Of a DNA stretch of 64,000 nt, positions 16,378-25,891 are shown piece by piece (position 1 is the first letter of the stretch; every line of letters starts with the position of its first letter). Location: NCBI RefSeq assembly GCF_039535785.1, contig NZ_BAAAXV010000009.1:1550001-1614000 (forward strand), written 5' to 3'. A model generated the notes under the pieces. That model worked only from the letters and a program-made list of their open reading frames with translations. It did no database searches and was not told the origin of the DNA. The position numbers and the translations under genes were made by a program. Source of the stretch: Nonomuraea helvata. GTDB taxonomy: Bacteria; Actinomycetota; Actinomycetes; Streptosporangiales; Streptosporangiaceae.

Positions 16378-17517
16378 TTGAACCCTTCCTTTACGGATTC
16401 CTCAAATCTGTCCCCGTACGGGTGGACGCCGGCACTCGACGACGTCTTCGCCGACCACCGCAGGGCCGGCCTGGTACCCGCCCGCATCATGCGCGTGCAC
16501 CGAGGCTCGTGTGATGCGATCACCGAGCACGGCCCGGTCCGGGCCTCCGTGCCGGTGCCGCAGGCCGCCGATCCCCTGGCCGCGCCGTGCACCGGCGACT
16601 GGGCGGCGCTGCGCCCCGGCCGAGAGCCCGAGTTGGCGGCCGTGCTCCCCCGGCACAGCGCGATCGTGCGCTCGTCGGCGTCACGTACCTCCCACGGGCA
16701 GGTGCTGGCCGCCAACATCGACACGGTCGTCATCGCGGTCTCCCTGACCGCCCCTCTGAACGCCGCCCGCCTGGAGCGCTTCATCGCGCTCGCCTGGAGC
16801 AGCGGCGCGCAGCCGCTGATCGTCCTGACCAAGGCCGATCTGGCGGCCGACGCCGCGCACACCGCCGCCGCGCACACCGCCGCCGCGCACACCGCCGCTG
16901 CGCACACCGATGTAGACGCCACGCACGCCGAGGTCGGCGCGCTCGCGCCCGGCGTCGGCATCGTGGCCACCAGTGCCGCCACCGGCCACAACATCGACGT
17001 CCTGACGGCGCTGCTGGGCGATGGCACCACGGTCCTGCTCGGACCGTCCGGCGCGGGCAAGTCCACGCTCGGCAACGCCCTGCTCGGTGCGGAACTGCTG
17101 GGCACCGGCACGGTGCGGGAGCAGGACGGCAAGGGCCGGCACACCACGGTCCGCCGCGAACTGGTCCGCCTGCCCGGCGGCGGTGTGCTCATCGACACTC
17201 CGGGTCTGCGCGCGATCAGCCTCCATGACGCCGCAGACAGCCTGGAGCAGGTCTTCGCCGAGATCGAACAGCTCGCCGAAGGCTGCCGCTTCGGCGACTG
17301 CGCTCACGACACCGAGCCCGGCTGCGCCGTACAGGCCGCCATCCAGGCAGGTGACCTGGCCGGACGCCGCCTGGACAGCTACCGCAAGCTCCAGCGCGAG
17401 AGCGCCTGGCAGGCTTCGCGCACCGACGCCCGGCTGCGCGACGAGCGCGTGAACCGGCAGAAATCCATCACCAGCCACCTCCGCGCCACCTACAGGTTCC
17501 GGGACCGGCAGCTGTGA
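16378..17517 (+). CDS. rsgA: Ribosome small-subunit-dependent GTPase A
   Basis: RsgA (YjeQ/EngC) is a circularly permuted GTPase that checks late 30S ribosome maturation. 379 residues: OB-fold N-terminus (LSPYGWTPALDDVFADHRRA), G4 motif VLTKADLAAD, then G1 GPSGAGKSTLGNALLG (about 222-237), G3 IDTPGLRAI, and a C-terminal zinc knuckle CRFGDCAHDTEPGC. TTG 16378 is the start, behind AAGGTG; there is no ATG or GTG nearby. Right after G4 the chain carries an extra alanine/histidine repeat coded by 15-base units. Its stop overlaps the GTG of the next acetyltransferase gene. Confidence 0.9.
   Translation: MNPSFTDSSNLSPYGWTPALDDVFADHRRAGLVPARIMRVHRGSCDAITEHGPVRASVPVPQAADPLAAPCTGDWAALRPGREPELAAVLPRHSAIVRSSASRTSHGQVLAANIDTVVIAVSLTAPLNAARLERFIALAWSSGAQPLIVLTKADLAADAAHTAAAHTAAAHTAAAHTDVDATHAEVGALAPGVGIVATSAATGHNIDVLTALLGDGTTVLLGPSGAGKSTLGNALLGAELLGTGTVREQDGKGRHTTVRRELVRLPGGGVLIDTPGLRAISLHDAADSLEQVFAEIEQLAEGCRFGDCAHDTEPGCAVQAAIQAGDLAGRRLDSYRKLQRESAWQASRTDARLRDERVNRQKSITSHLRATYRFRDRQL
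16855..16908 (+). repeat. In-frame 15-base tandem repeat inside rsgA
   Basis: Three and a half copies of a GCGCACACCGCCGCC unit (16855, 16870, 16885, partial 16900) encode AHTAA repeated. The third copy ends GCT instead of GCC. It adds about 18 residues just after the G4 nucleotide-specificity motif and is likely variable in copy number through slippage. Confidence 0.85.
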
Positions 17518-18080
17518 ACGCGCACCACGACCCGGACACCACCATAGAAAAGGACTCCAGCACCGTCATGACCACCCCTTGGATCACCCGTACCGAGACC
17601 GACGCCGACCGTGACCAGATCCGGGAGGTCAACCTCGCCGCCTTCCCCACCTCGCACGAGGCCGACCTGGTGGAGGCGCTGCGCGCCGACCCGGCGGCCT
17701 GGCTGCCCGGCCTGTCGTGGATCACGCAGGAGCCCGACGGCGCCGTCGCCGGGTTCGCGCTGCTCACGCGCTGCCACGTCGACGGCCTCCCCGCCCTCAC
17801 CCTGGGCCCCTGCGCCGTACGGCCCGAGCACCAGCGCCGTGGCGCCGGTTCAGCGGCCATCCGCGCCGCCCTGGACGCCGCCCGGCAGCAGGGTGAGAAC
17901 CTCGTCCTCGTGCTCGGCCACGCCGAGTACTACCCGCGCTTCGGCTTCACGCCGGCCTCGCGCCACGCCATCCGGCCGCCGTTCGACGTCGAGGACAAGT
18001 ACATGATGGCGCTCGTCTTCGACCGCACCCGGCCTGTGCCGTCCGGCACGATCCGCTATCCGGCCGCCTTCGGAGTCTGA
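17514..18080 (+). CDS. GNAT family N-acetyltransferase
   Basis: A 188-residue GNAT enzyme with the acetyl-CoA loop RPEHQRRGAGSAAIRAAL, the preceding strand LTLGPCAVRP and the closing segment HAEYYPRFGFTPAS. The YYxRFGF pattern is that of the YhbS-like subfamily, which acetylates unknown substrates and is often named putative acetyltransferase. GTG 17514 overlaps the rsgA stop (GTGA), giving coupled translation; ATG 17568 behind AAAAGGA is a second possible start that would remove 18 weakly conserved residues. A strong terminator follows at 18089. Confidence 0.88.
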   Translation: MNAHHDPDTTIEKDSSTVMTTPWITRTETDADRDQIREVNLAAFPTSHEADLVEALRADPAAWLPGLSWITQEPDGAVAGFALLTRCHVDGLPALTLGPCAVRPEHQRRGAGSAAIRAALDAARQQGENLVLVLGHAEYYPRFGFTPASRHAIRPPFDVEDKYMMALVFDRTRPVPSGTIRYPAAFGV

Positions 18081-18088
18081 TCCCGTCG

Positions 18089-18133
18089 GCCCGTACGGTG
18101 GGCGCCTGCCCCAAAGGCGCCCGCCGTACGGGC
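18089..18133 (+). terminator. Strong stem-loop after the rsgA/GNAT unit
   Basis: GCCCGTACGG (18089-18098) pairs with CCGTACGGGC (18124-18133), and the stem continues inward through GGGCGCCT/AGGCGCCC around a short loop, with one mismatch. It begins nine bases after the acetyltransferase stop. No long T-run follows, as is common for high-GC actinomycete terminators. Confidence 0.75.
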
Positions 18134-18222
18134 GACTACAATGTGTTCACCATCAATGACCATGGGTAAGCATGCGGGTGGACAGCTTCTCCCGAGCCGC
18201 GACCTGATCTGAGGGGTGGACA

Positions 18223-19311
18223 ATGGCATCCGCCGATCTGCCGACGCCTGACTTCACCTTCGACCCGAATGCGCCCGGGGCGTGTCTCGCCGGGGTCAGG
18301 CCGTACCGTACCGGTTCGTTCCGGCTCGACGCCCAGCTGGATTCCGGCAGGTTCGTCGTGCACAATTACGGCCACGGCGGCTGCGGCATCACGTTGAGCT
18401 GGGGGTGTGCCGCCAAGGTCAAGGAGATGGTGCAGAAGCGCATCGCCGTGGCGCATGACACGGAGGTCGCGGTGCTCGGCGCCGGGGTCATGGGGATGAC
18501 CGCCGCCACTTTGCTGCTCGAGCTCGGCCTCAGGGTCACGATCTATTCGGACCGCGACCCGGCCCAGACCACGTCGTTCAAGGCGGGCGGCCACTGGGCC
18601 GTGTCCGTCGTCAAGTACGAGGGCAAGGAGAACGAGCTCAAGGACATCCTGAGAACGTCCTACACGACCTTCAAGAACAGCATCGGCCATGGGTTCGGCG
18701 TATCCGAGCGCCCCAACTTCACGCCCAAGCCGTCGCCCAATCTCGACGTCGTGGAGCAGCTCGTGCCGGGGCTGCTGCCGGCTCGCGTCCCGCTGACGCG
18801 CCTGCCGTTCGAAGGACACACCAAGCCGGGGTTCAAGTATCAGACGTTGCTGGTGGAGCCGCCGATCTTCCTCCCGCGACTGGAAAGCGACCTGAAGGCG
18901 CGCGGCGTCATGTTCGTGCATCGGAACTTCACGAGCAAGCAGCACGTGTTCACGTCGCTGACGCAGAAGCTCATCGTCAACTGCACAGGACTCGGCGCGA
19001 AGGTGCTGTGGAACGACTCGAAGATGGTTCCCGTCAAGGGGCAGCTCGCGATGCTGCCGGCGCAGCCCGACCTGCAATATCTGTACGGCCAGGACGGCTA
19101 CATGTTCCCCCGCGCGGACCATGTCGTCATCGGCGGCACCTTCGAAGAGGGCGTGAACAACGAGGTGGCCAGCAAAACGGTGTGCAAGGACCTGGTCAAG
19201 CACATTGCCGCGCTCTTCGGCAAGGCGGCGCCCAGGCCGATGCCGGAAATCCACATCCACCACCCGCGCAACACGGCAATGGTCGATCCGGCGATGCCGG
19301 CCCGCGTCTGA
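18223..19311 (+). CDS. D-amino-acid-oxidase-like flavoenzyme with circularly permuted domain order
   Basis: A FAD amine oxidase that would turn a D-amino acid into an alpha-keto acid, ammonia and peroxide. ATG 18223 follows GAGGGGTGG. Oddly, the segment that ends normal D-amino-acid oxidases ([15 protein letters not shown], then [19 protein letters not shown]) is at residues about 24-66 here. The FAD dinucleotide fold [20 protein letters not shown], which normally starts the protein, comes next at about residue 82, followed by [14 protein letters not shown], the substrate domain and IVNCTGLGA. The chain ends at [10 protein letters not shown], the point where the C-terminal motif would normally begin. 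All key FAD and substrate motifs are present once. It is 9 bases upstream of the decarboxylase gene. Confidence 0.85.
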   Translation: MASADLPTPDFTFDPNAPGACLAGVRPYRTGSFRLDAQLDSGRFVVHNYGHGGCGITLSWGCAAKVKEMVQKRIAVAHDTEVAVLGAGVMGMTAATLLLELGLRVTIYSDRDPAQTTSFKAGGHWAVSVVKYEGKENELKDILRTSYTTFKNSIGHGFGVSERPNFTPKPSPNLDVVEQLVPGLLPARVPLTRLPFEGHTKPGFKYQTLLVEPPIFLPRLESDLKARGVMFVHRNFTSKQHVFTSLTQKLIVNCTGLGAKVLWNDSKMVPVKGQLAMLPAQPDLQYLYGQDGYMFPRADHVVIGGTFEEGVNNEVASKTVCKDLVKHIAALFGKAAPRPMPEIHIHHPRNTAMVDPAMPARV

Positions 19312-19320
19312 TCCGGGTCC

Positions 19321-20949
19321 GTGGAAATGGCCTTCACCGTCGCCGACTACATCCTGACGCGACTGAGCCAGCAGCAGGTCAACACGCTTTTCGGCGTGCC
19401 GGCCGCCTTCTGCGCGCCGCTGTTCGACGCGGTCGGCCCCCATGGCATCAAATCGGTCGTCACCGCGAGCGATCTGGAGGCCGGTTACGCGGCCGACGGA
19501 TACGCGCGGACGAAGGGCCTGGGGGCCGTGGCGGTCGCCAACGGGGTCGGCATGTTGAGCATGATCAACGCGATTGCCGGCGCCTTTGTCGAGCGCAGCC
19601 CGGTCGTCGTCCTCAATGGCGGCCCGAACGCCGGCAACCTCAACAACTTGACGGACTTCGACGTCCTGTTCTCGCATTCGACCGGGCAGCCCGACACGGA
19701 CCTGGCCGCGTACAGGCTCGTCACCGCGAGCGCCGCGCGTGCCGGAAAGGCCTCGGAAGTGCCGGCCGTGGTGGACAGCGCGATCGCGACCGCGATCAGG
19801 AAGAAGCGGCCGGTCTATGTCGAGATCAACAGGGACATCTGGACTCAGGCCTGCCCGATGCCGGCCGGGCCGCTGCCGCTCGCCATTCCGGCGGCGGGCA
19901 CGGAGCAGCAGCTCGCGGCCACGATCGTCGGGCTGATCCGCGCCGCGATGTCGCCGGTCATTCTCGTCGGCACCGAGATCCAGCGTTACGGGCTCGCCGG
20001 CAAGGTGGCCGAATTGATCGCCAAGCTGGGCGTCCGCTGGTCGACCGCGCTGCTCGCCAAGTCGGTGCTGCCCGAGCAGGGCAACGGCTGGGTCGGGGTC
20101 TATGCCCCGCCGCATTCCACCCCTGCCGCCAGGAACGCCGTCGAGCACGCGGATCTGCTCGTGATGCTCGGCTGCGTGTTCCCCAGCAACTACGCGACGC
20201 TGGTGACGACCGGCGGCAACCGCATCGTCTCGGCCTATGACGGCAAGGTGAAGATCAAGGGCGGTCCCAAGCAGAACGCGGAGATCGGCGCTCTTGTGTC
20301 GGCGCTCGTCACCGAGGCGGCGAAAGCGCCACCGAAGCCGGTGCCCGCCGCGGTGGATCCGCCCGCTCCCGCGCCGCCCACAGGCCCGCTGACCTACCGC
20401 CAGGTTTTCGAGCGCATAGGCGCCGCGCTGGACGACTCCTGGCTCGTGGTTCCCGATACGTTCCTGGGCGTCGCCTCGGCCGCGAACCTGCCGGTGAAGG
20501 GGCGCGACTCGTTCATGTGCGGCGCCGTGTGGGCCTCGATCGGGCATTCCGTGGCCGCCGCGGTCGGCGCGTCGTTCGGGTCGAGCAGGCGGCCCCTGGT
20601 CATCTGCGGCGACGGCGGTTTCCACATGACCGCGCAGGCGCTCTCCACTCTCGCGCGGTACGCCCGCGACCCGGTCGTCGTGGTCATCGACAACGGCATC
20701 TACGCCTTCGAACAGTTCCTCATCGACGACGCGTACTTCGGCAATCCGAGCGCGCAGCCGAGGCCGTACGTGGTGCTCAATCGGTGGGACTTCGTCACAT
20801 TCGCCAACGGGCTCGGCGTGCAGTCCGCCCAGTCGGTCAACACCGCGGCGGCCTTCGATCAGGCCCTCGCCACGGCGAAGGCGTCCGGCGCCCCGGCCCT
20901 GATCGTCGCGAAGGTCGATCCGCACGGCCTCCCGGCCGAGCTCTCCTAG
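19321..20949 (+). CDS. Thiamine-diphosphate-dependent alpha-keto acid decarboxylase (pyruvate/indolepyruvate decarboxylase-like)
   Basis: A 542-residue ThDP enzyme that would decarboxylate a 2-keto acid to an aldehyde. Three-domain layout: PYR domain with the catalytic glutamate in ASDLEAGYAADGYAR (residue about 58), central domain (about 190-330), and PP domain with GDGGFHMTAQALS to VIDNGIYAFEQF; the usual NN is DN, keeping the metal-ligating Asn. The HH pair of pyruvate decarboxylases is only SHSTG here. GTG 19321 or ATG 19327 may start it. Immediately behind the oxidase gene, so its keto-acid product is the likely substrate. Confidence 0.88.
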   Translation: MEMAFTVADYILTRLSQQQVNTLFGVPAAFCAPLFDAVGPHGIKSVVTASDLEAGYAADGYARTKGLGAVAVANGVGMLSMINAIAGAFVERSPVVVLNGGPNAGNLNNLTDFDVLFSHSTGQPDTDLAAYRLVTASAARAGKASEVPAVVDSAIATAIRKKRPVYVEINRDIWTQACPMPAGPLPLAIPAAGTEQQLAATIVGLIRAAMSPVILVGTEIQRYGLAGKVAELIAKLGVRWSTALLAKSVLPEQGNGWVGVYAPPHSTPAARNAVEHADLLVMLGCVFPSNYATLVTTGGNRIVSAYDGKVKIKGGPKQNAEIGALVSALVTEAAKAPPKPVPAAVDPPAPAPPTGPLTYRQVFERIGAALDDSWLVVPDTFLGVASAANLPVKGRDSFMCGAVWASIGHSVAAAVGASFGSSRRPLVICGDGGFHMTAQALSTLARYARDPVVVVIDNGIYAFEQFLIDDAYFGNPSAQPRPYVVLNRWDFVTFANGLGVQSAQSVNTAAAFDQALATAKASGAPALIVAKVDPHGLPAELS

Positions 20950-21073
20950 AGCACGCCGAGCTCCCCGAGCGGCGTGCGCCAGTAGTCCTTGTCGAGAGGC
21001 CTGCTCTGGAGCATGGCCTCCGTGTCGGCACGGGTGCCGTGAAGTGCCTTGCGTCGAGGTAACGGGTGGACAT
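20946..21073 (-). pseudogene. Possible frameshifted small gene on the minus strand
   Basis: From ATG 21073 the minus strand reads MSTRYLDARHFTAPVPTR, and in another frame the same stretch ends ADTEAMLQSRPLDKDYWRTP followed by LGELGVL and TAG at 20946-20948, overlapping the decarboxylase stop. Both halves look protein-like, and a single indel near 21030 would join them into a protein of about 43 residues. I do not recognise the family. Low confidence. Confidence 0.3.
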
Positions 21074-21138
21074 CCGCGGCGCCGTTCTGTCACCATCTTT
21101 CACATGATCGTGAGAAAGGACGACGCCACCCTGATCCG

Positions 21139-22209
21139 GTGAGCGATCCGGTGCAGCGGGAAGCTGCCACCATCCGCGAGCAATGGCTGGGCCAGGCGCT
21201 TTCGACGCTGCCCGCCGACCGTCCGGCCGCAGAGGCCGCCATCTCGGCCCTGTACCGCCTGATCGGGCTCCCTCCACCCCGCTTCCGCTGGGTCGCGTCA
21301 CCCGCCGCGGCCCTGACGACCGTCCCGCCAGGGGCGCGAGCCCGCGAATCAGTGGAGCGCATGGCCGCGTGGCCGGCGCGCGGCCGGCTCGAGGCGCTGG
21401 TGCGTGAGCTGTTCAGGGAGCTCGACGCGCGGATCCGGCCGGCGCGACAGCCCATCGACCGGCTCATCCACCACCAGGTTCAGTTTCCGCTGAACCGCTC
21501 GATCTCCGCCACCCTCGTCCCGCCGCTGCGGGCGGCGCACAACGGGCCGTTCCATGAGAGCTTGTACTGGCACCAGCACATTGCCTGGATCGCCCGCTAC
21601 GACGCCCTGCGACAGGTGGCCGGTGTCGCTTTCACCGGCCCTCAGCTGGAGCGGCTCGGGCTCTGGGCGGCCGCCGCCGTGTCGTGCGGCTGGTGGTGGC
21701 CCAGGGAGAGCGTCTGCGTCGTCTCCGAGCGGCCGGTCGCCGTGCACACCGAGGTGTGGGGCGACGCCGGCGAGGTGCGGCTGCACCGCACCGACGGACC
21801 GGCGGTGCGCTACGCGGACGGCTGGGACCTGCACTCCTGGCACGGTACGCAGGTGCCGCCCTGGGTGATCACGGACCCGGACGTCCGGCGCATCGCGGAC
21901 GAGGCCAACGTGGAGGTCAGGCGGTGCGCGATCGAGCGCCTCGGCTGGACCACCTACATCGAGCGGGCCGGGCTCCGGCTCGTGGCCTCCGCGCCCGACC
22001 CCGGCAATCCCGGCTCCGAGCTGCGCCTCTACGACATGCGCAGGGGCACCAGAGTGCTCCTCGCGGTCAACGGGTCCGTCGAACGCGACGGACGCCGCCG
22101 GCGGTACGGGCTGACCGTGCCGGCCTTCCTCGACGACCCGATCGACGCCGCCGGCTGGACCTACGGGCTGTCCGCCGCGCAGTACTCCCGACTTCTCCGC
22201 CGAACCTGA
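21139..22209 (+). CDS. DUF6745-type protein of unknown function
   Basis: 356 residues from GTG 21139; an in-frame start exists at 21049 but adds unlikely residues. The N-terminal half is helical with many tryptophans; the core segment EVRLHRTDGPAVRYADGWDL HSWHG, then VPPWVI, is characteristic of DUF6745 proteins as I recall them. No catalytic motif or membrane segment is evident. The TGA is followed 10 bases later by the ATG of a 145-residue protein that probably forms a pair with it. Confidence 0.75.
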   Translation: MSDPVQREAATIREQWLGQALSTLPADRPAAEAAISALYRLIGLPPPRFRWVASPAAALTTVPPGARARESVERMAAWPARGRLEALVRELFRELDARIRPARQPIDRLIHHQVQFPLNRSISATLVPPLRAAHNGPFHESLYWHQHIAWIARYDALRQVAGVAFTGPQLERLGLWAAAAVSCGWWWPRESVCVVSERPVAVHTEVWGDAGEVRLHRTDGPAVRYADGWDLHSWHGTQVPPWVITDPDVRRIADEANVEVRRCAIERLGWTTYIERAGLRLVASAPDPGNPGSELRLYDMRRGTRVLLAVNGSVERDGRRRRYGLTVPAFLDDPIDAAGWTYGLSAAQYSRLLRRT

Positions 22210-22219
22210 GGTGAACGCC

Positions 22220-22657
22220 ATGACTGTGACTCTCGCCACCCTGACCCAGCAGACCGGACTCGCCGTGCTCGACCATCTCGAGCAGTCGGCACGCATCCCC
22301 GTCGTCGACGGCCTCCAGGCCCAGGGCGACCTCATCGTGATCCCCCACGCGATCGTCGCCGCATCGGTAGGGACCTGGCGCGACGCCCGCTGGCAGCCCG
22401 TCCCCCCGGAGGGCGTCGAACTCCTGCGCGGCGCGGCCGGCGGCAACCCCCACACGCTCGTCGCCGACCCGGGCACCTGCGTCTGGACGACCCAGGTGTC
22501 CGACTCGGACGGGCTGGCGATCGGCATGTTCGAGGCGTCGTCCGCCGTCTACCTGCTGCATCCCGAGCATGGAGGTACGGGCTGCGCGCCGGGCACGTAC
22601 GTCGTGCGGCGGCAGCGCGAGCACGAGGGCCACCGGAGCCGCCTCGTGGCGGACTGA
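22220..22657 (+). CDS. Hypothetical protein, partner of the DUF6745 gene
   Basis: 145 residues, start ATG 22220 behind TGAGGTGA; GTG 22211 is nine bases earlier. The chain is mostly beta-strand with a conserved-looking core (ARIPVVDGLQAQGDLIVIPH, then TWRDARWQPVPPEGVELLRG) and a C-terminal HGGTGCAPGTYVVRRQRE. It has no signal or membrane segment. It follows the DUF6745 gene with a 10-base gap, so the two are likely co-expressed. Family not recognised. Confidence 0.7.
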   Translation: MTVTLATLTQQTGLAVLDHLEQSARIPVVDGLQAQGDLIVIPHAIVAASVGTWRDARWQPVPPEGVELLRGAAGGNPHTLVADPGTCVWTTQVSDSDGLAIGMFEASSAVYLLHPEHGGTGCAPGTYVVRRQREHEGHRSRLVAD

Positions 22658-22684
22658 GCGGGCTGAGCGGACCGAGCGGGCCGA

Positions 22685-23665
22685 TCAGAGCCCGTGCGCC
22701 TCCGCCAGCAGCTCGGCCGAGCGCAGCGCCGCCTTCCTGTCAGGCGCGGAGAAGGCCACGATCAGCTCGTCGGCCCCGGCGTGCTCGGCGAACCGGTCGA
22801 CATAGTCCTTGACCTCGGCCGGATCGCCGACCGCCGAGTATTTTGCCATCTGCACGATCTGCCGCCCCGCCGGAGACTCGAGGATCATGTCCGCCTCCTC
22901 CGGCGTGAACGTGCGCCCCCGCCCCAGGAACCTGCTCACCCGCAGCCGCTTCGAGGCCAGGAACTGCTCCTGCGCCTCCTCCGACGTCTCCGCCGCGATC
23001 ACGTTGAGCGCGGCGATGACGTACGGCCGGTCGAGCTGCACGGACGGCTTGAAGTCGCGCCGGTAGAGCGCCACGGCCTCCTCCAGCGCGGTGGGCGCGA
23101 AGTGGGAGGCGAACGCGTACGGGAGCCCCAGCGCGGCGGCGAGCTGGGCCCCGAACAGCGAGGAGCCGAGGATGTACAGCGGCACGTCCGTGCCCTTGCC
23201 CGGCGTGGCGTCCACACCGGGGATGCGGGACTCGCCCCTGAGGTAGCCCTGCAGCTCCAGAACGTCCTCCGGGAACGAGTCCGCGGACGACGGGGTGCGC
23301 CGCAGGGCGCGCAGGGTCTGCTGGTCGCTGCCCGGCGCCCGGCCGAGGCCGAGGTCGATGCGTCCGGGGTGCAGGGTTTCGAGGGTGCCGAACTGCTCGG
23401 CGATGGTGAGCGGGGAGTGGTTCGGGAGCATGACGCCGCCCGACCCGAGGCGGATCGTCCGGGTGTGGGCGGCGATGTGGGCGATGAGCACGCTGGTCGC
23501 CGAGGAGGCGATGCTCGGCATGTTGTGGTGCTCGGCGTACCAGACCCGCCGGTAGCCCAGCTCCTCCGCTCGCTGGGCGAGGGCCACGCTGGCGGCGAGA
23601 CTGTCGGCTGCCGTCTCCTCCTCACCGATGACCGCCAGATCAAGGATGGACAGCGGCAGTGCCAT
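22685..23665 (-). CDS. LLM class flavin-dependent oxidoreductase
   Basis: A bacterial-luciferase-like monooxygenase of 326 residues that uses FMNH2 or F420. It begins [20 protein letters not shown], has the family helix [20 protein letters not shown], the strand RIRLGSGG-like segment [17 protein letters not shown], the loop [19 protein letters not shown], and the C-terminal [20 protein letters not shown]. These match the alkanal-monooxygenase-like group with MsnO8-type proteins. ATG 23665 follows GGGGAAAGG; the longer frame has no ribosome site. Substrate unknown. A strong hairpin from the upstream cellulase gene lies just before it. Confidence 0.9.
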   Translation of the reverse strand: MALPLSILDLAVIGEEETAADSLAASVALAQRAEELGYRRVWYAEHHNMPSIASSATSVLIAHIAAHTRTIRLGSGGVMLPNHSPLTIAEQFGTLETLHPGRIDLGLGRAPGSDQQTLRALRRTPSSADSFPEDVLELQGYLRGESRIPGVDATPGKGTDVPLYILGSSLFGAQLAAALGLPYAFASHFAPTALEEAVALYRRDFKPSVQLDRPYVIAALNVIAAETSEEAQEQFLASKRLRVSRFLGRGRTFTPEEADMILESPAGRQIVQMAKYSAVGDPAEVKDYVDRFAEHAGADELIVAFSAPDRKAALRSAELLAEAHGL

Positions 23666-23736
23666 GAGTACGCGCCTTTCCCCGAGGGTGTCGACCTGGC
23701 ACTCTGCAACAGCCGCGAAGGCGCCGTTATTTCGCC

Positions 23737-23762
23737 GGTGGGCCCCTTGACCGGGGCCCACC
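23737..23762 (-). terminator. Perfect 10-bp stem-loop at the end of the cellulase gene
   Basis: GGTGGGCCCC (23737-23746) pairs without mismatch with GGGGCCCACC (23753-23762) around a six-base loop. It lies six bases past the stop of the cellulase gene on the minus strand and upstream of the luciferase-like gene, so it probably separates the two transcripts. Confidence 0.8.
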
Positions 23763-23768
23763 GGGTTC

Positions 23769-25226
<1,458 letters not shown>

Positions 25227-25796
25227 CTAGGAAGGTGAAACTTTCAAGCACGCCTCGAAGACCGCGGTCAGGCGGTCGACGTCGGCCGGGGTGGGCGTCT
25301 CGGGGCCGATGCGGCGGCGCATGGCGCCGACGCCGAGGAAGACCGCCGTGGCCATGCGGGCCCTGGCGTGTGCGTCCGGGCCTTCCAGACGCTCCTCCAA
25401 CGGGTGGAGCACGGCAGTGAGCAGGCGTTCCCGGGCCACCGCCTGAACCTCGGGGTGGCCCGCCGAGCGCTCCAGCGTGCGCAGGATCGGGCTCTCCGGC
25501 GGGTGCTCCATGCGCTCGGCCGCGTATTCGGCCAGCCGCCGCGGCAGGCTCTCGGGGTCGCCGCCGAACAGGTCGCTGAAGGCCGGCTCGCCGTCGAGAA
25601 CCGCGCCGAAGAGTCCGGCCTTGGAGCCGAAGTAGCGCCCCACCAGGGCGATGTTGGCGTCCGCGGCCGCCGCGATCATCCGAACGGTCACCCGCTCGTA
25701 TCCGTGCTCCCCGAACAGCGTGCGGGCCGCACGCAAGATCCTTTCGCGGGTGGCCTCGCGGCCGCGTGGCCGGGCGTCCGTCACCTGGGCGTCCAT
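25227..25796 (-). CDS. TetR family transcriptional repressor
   Basis: 189 residues from ATG 25796. The N-terminal HTH is typical TetR: REATRERILRAARTLFGEHG, then VTVRMIAAAADANIALVGRY, with FGSKAGLF. The C-terminal ligand-binding half is variable, with helix-forming GARMRRRIGPETPTPADVDR-like content. It is divergent from the DHA2 exporter gene; the 95 bases between them hold an 18-bp imperfect palindrome. Expected role: repress the exporter until an inducer binds. Confidence 0.88.
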   Translation of the reverse strand: MDAQVTDARPRGREATRERILRAARTLFGEHGYERVTVRMIAAAADANIALVGRYFGSKAGLFGAVLDGEPAFSDLFGGDPESLPRRLAEYAAERMEHPPESPILRTLERSAGHPEVQAVARERLLTAVLHPLEERLEGPDAHARARMATAVFLGVGAMRRRIGPETPTPADVDRLTAVFEACLKVSPS

Positions 25797-25824
25797 GCTC
25801 GCACTCTACTCAACGGACCCCCAC

Positions 25825-25855
25825 TTGCCGCGCGGCTAGTAAACGCGCGTATACT
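25825..25855 (+). promoter_or_regulatory. Candidate promoter of the exporter operon
   Basis: TTGCCG (25825-25830) and TATACT (25850-25855) resemble -35 and -10 elements with a 19-base spacer, slightly longer than usual. The -10 lies inside the candidate TetR operator, 37 bases before the GTG at 25892, so a bound repressor would block it. Sequence-based guess only. Confidence 0.4.
25838..25855. promoter_or_regulatory. Candidate TetR operator
   Basis: AGTAAAC-GCGC-GTATACT is an imperfect palindrome: the 7-base arms match at six of seven positions around a GCGC centre. It lies between the divergent TetR and exporter genes and covers the candidate -10 box, the usual position for autoregulated TetR operators. 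Confidence 0.5.
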
Positions 25856-25891
25856 CACGTGGAGTAAAGCTGTAGTAAGGGATGTGGTGTA

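Noticed and set aside
16855-16908. Possible CRISPR-like repeat
   Set aside because: Direct 15-base units without spacers, in frame in rsgA; a coding minisatellite.
18136-21096. Very long minus-strand open frame opposite the oxidase and decarboxylase genes
   Set aside because: Arg/His/Gly-rich, no domain or ribosome site, and exactly antisense to two well-supported genes; a codon-bias shadow.
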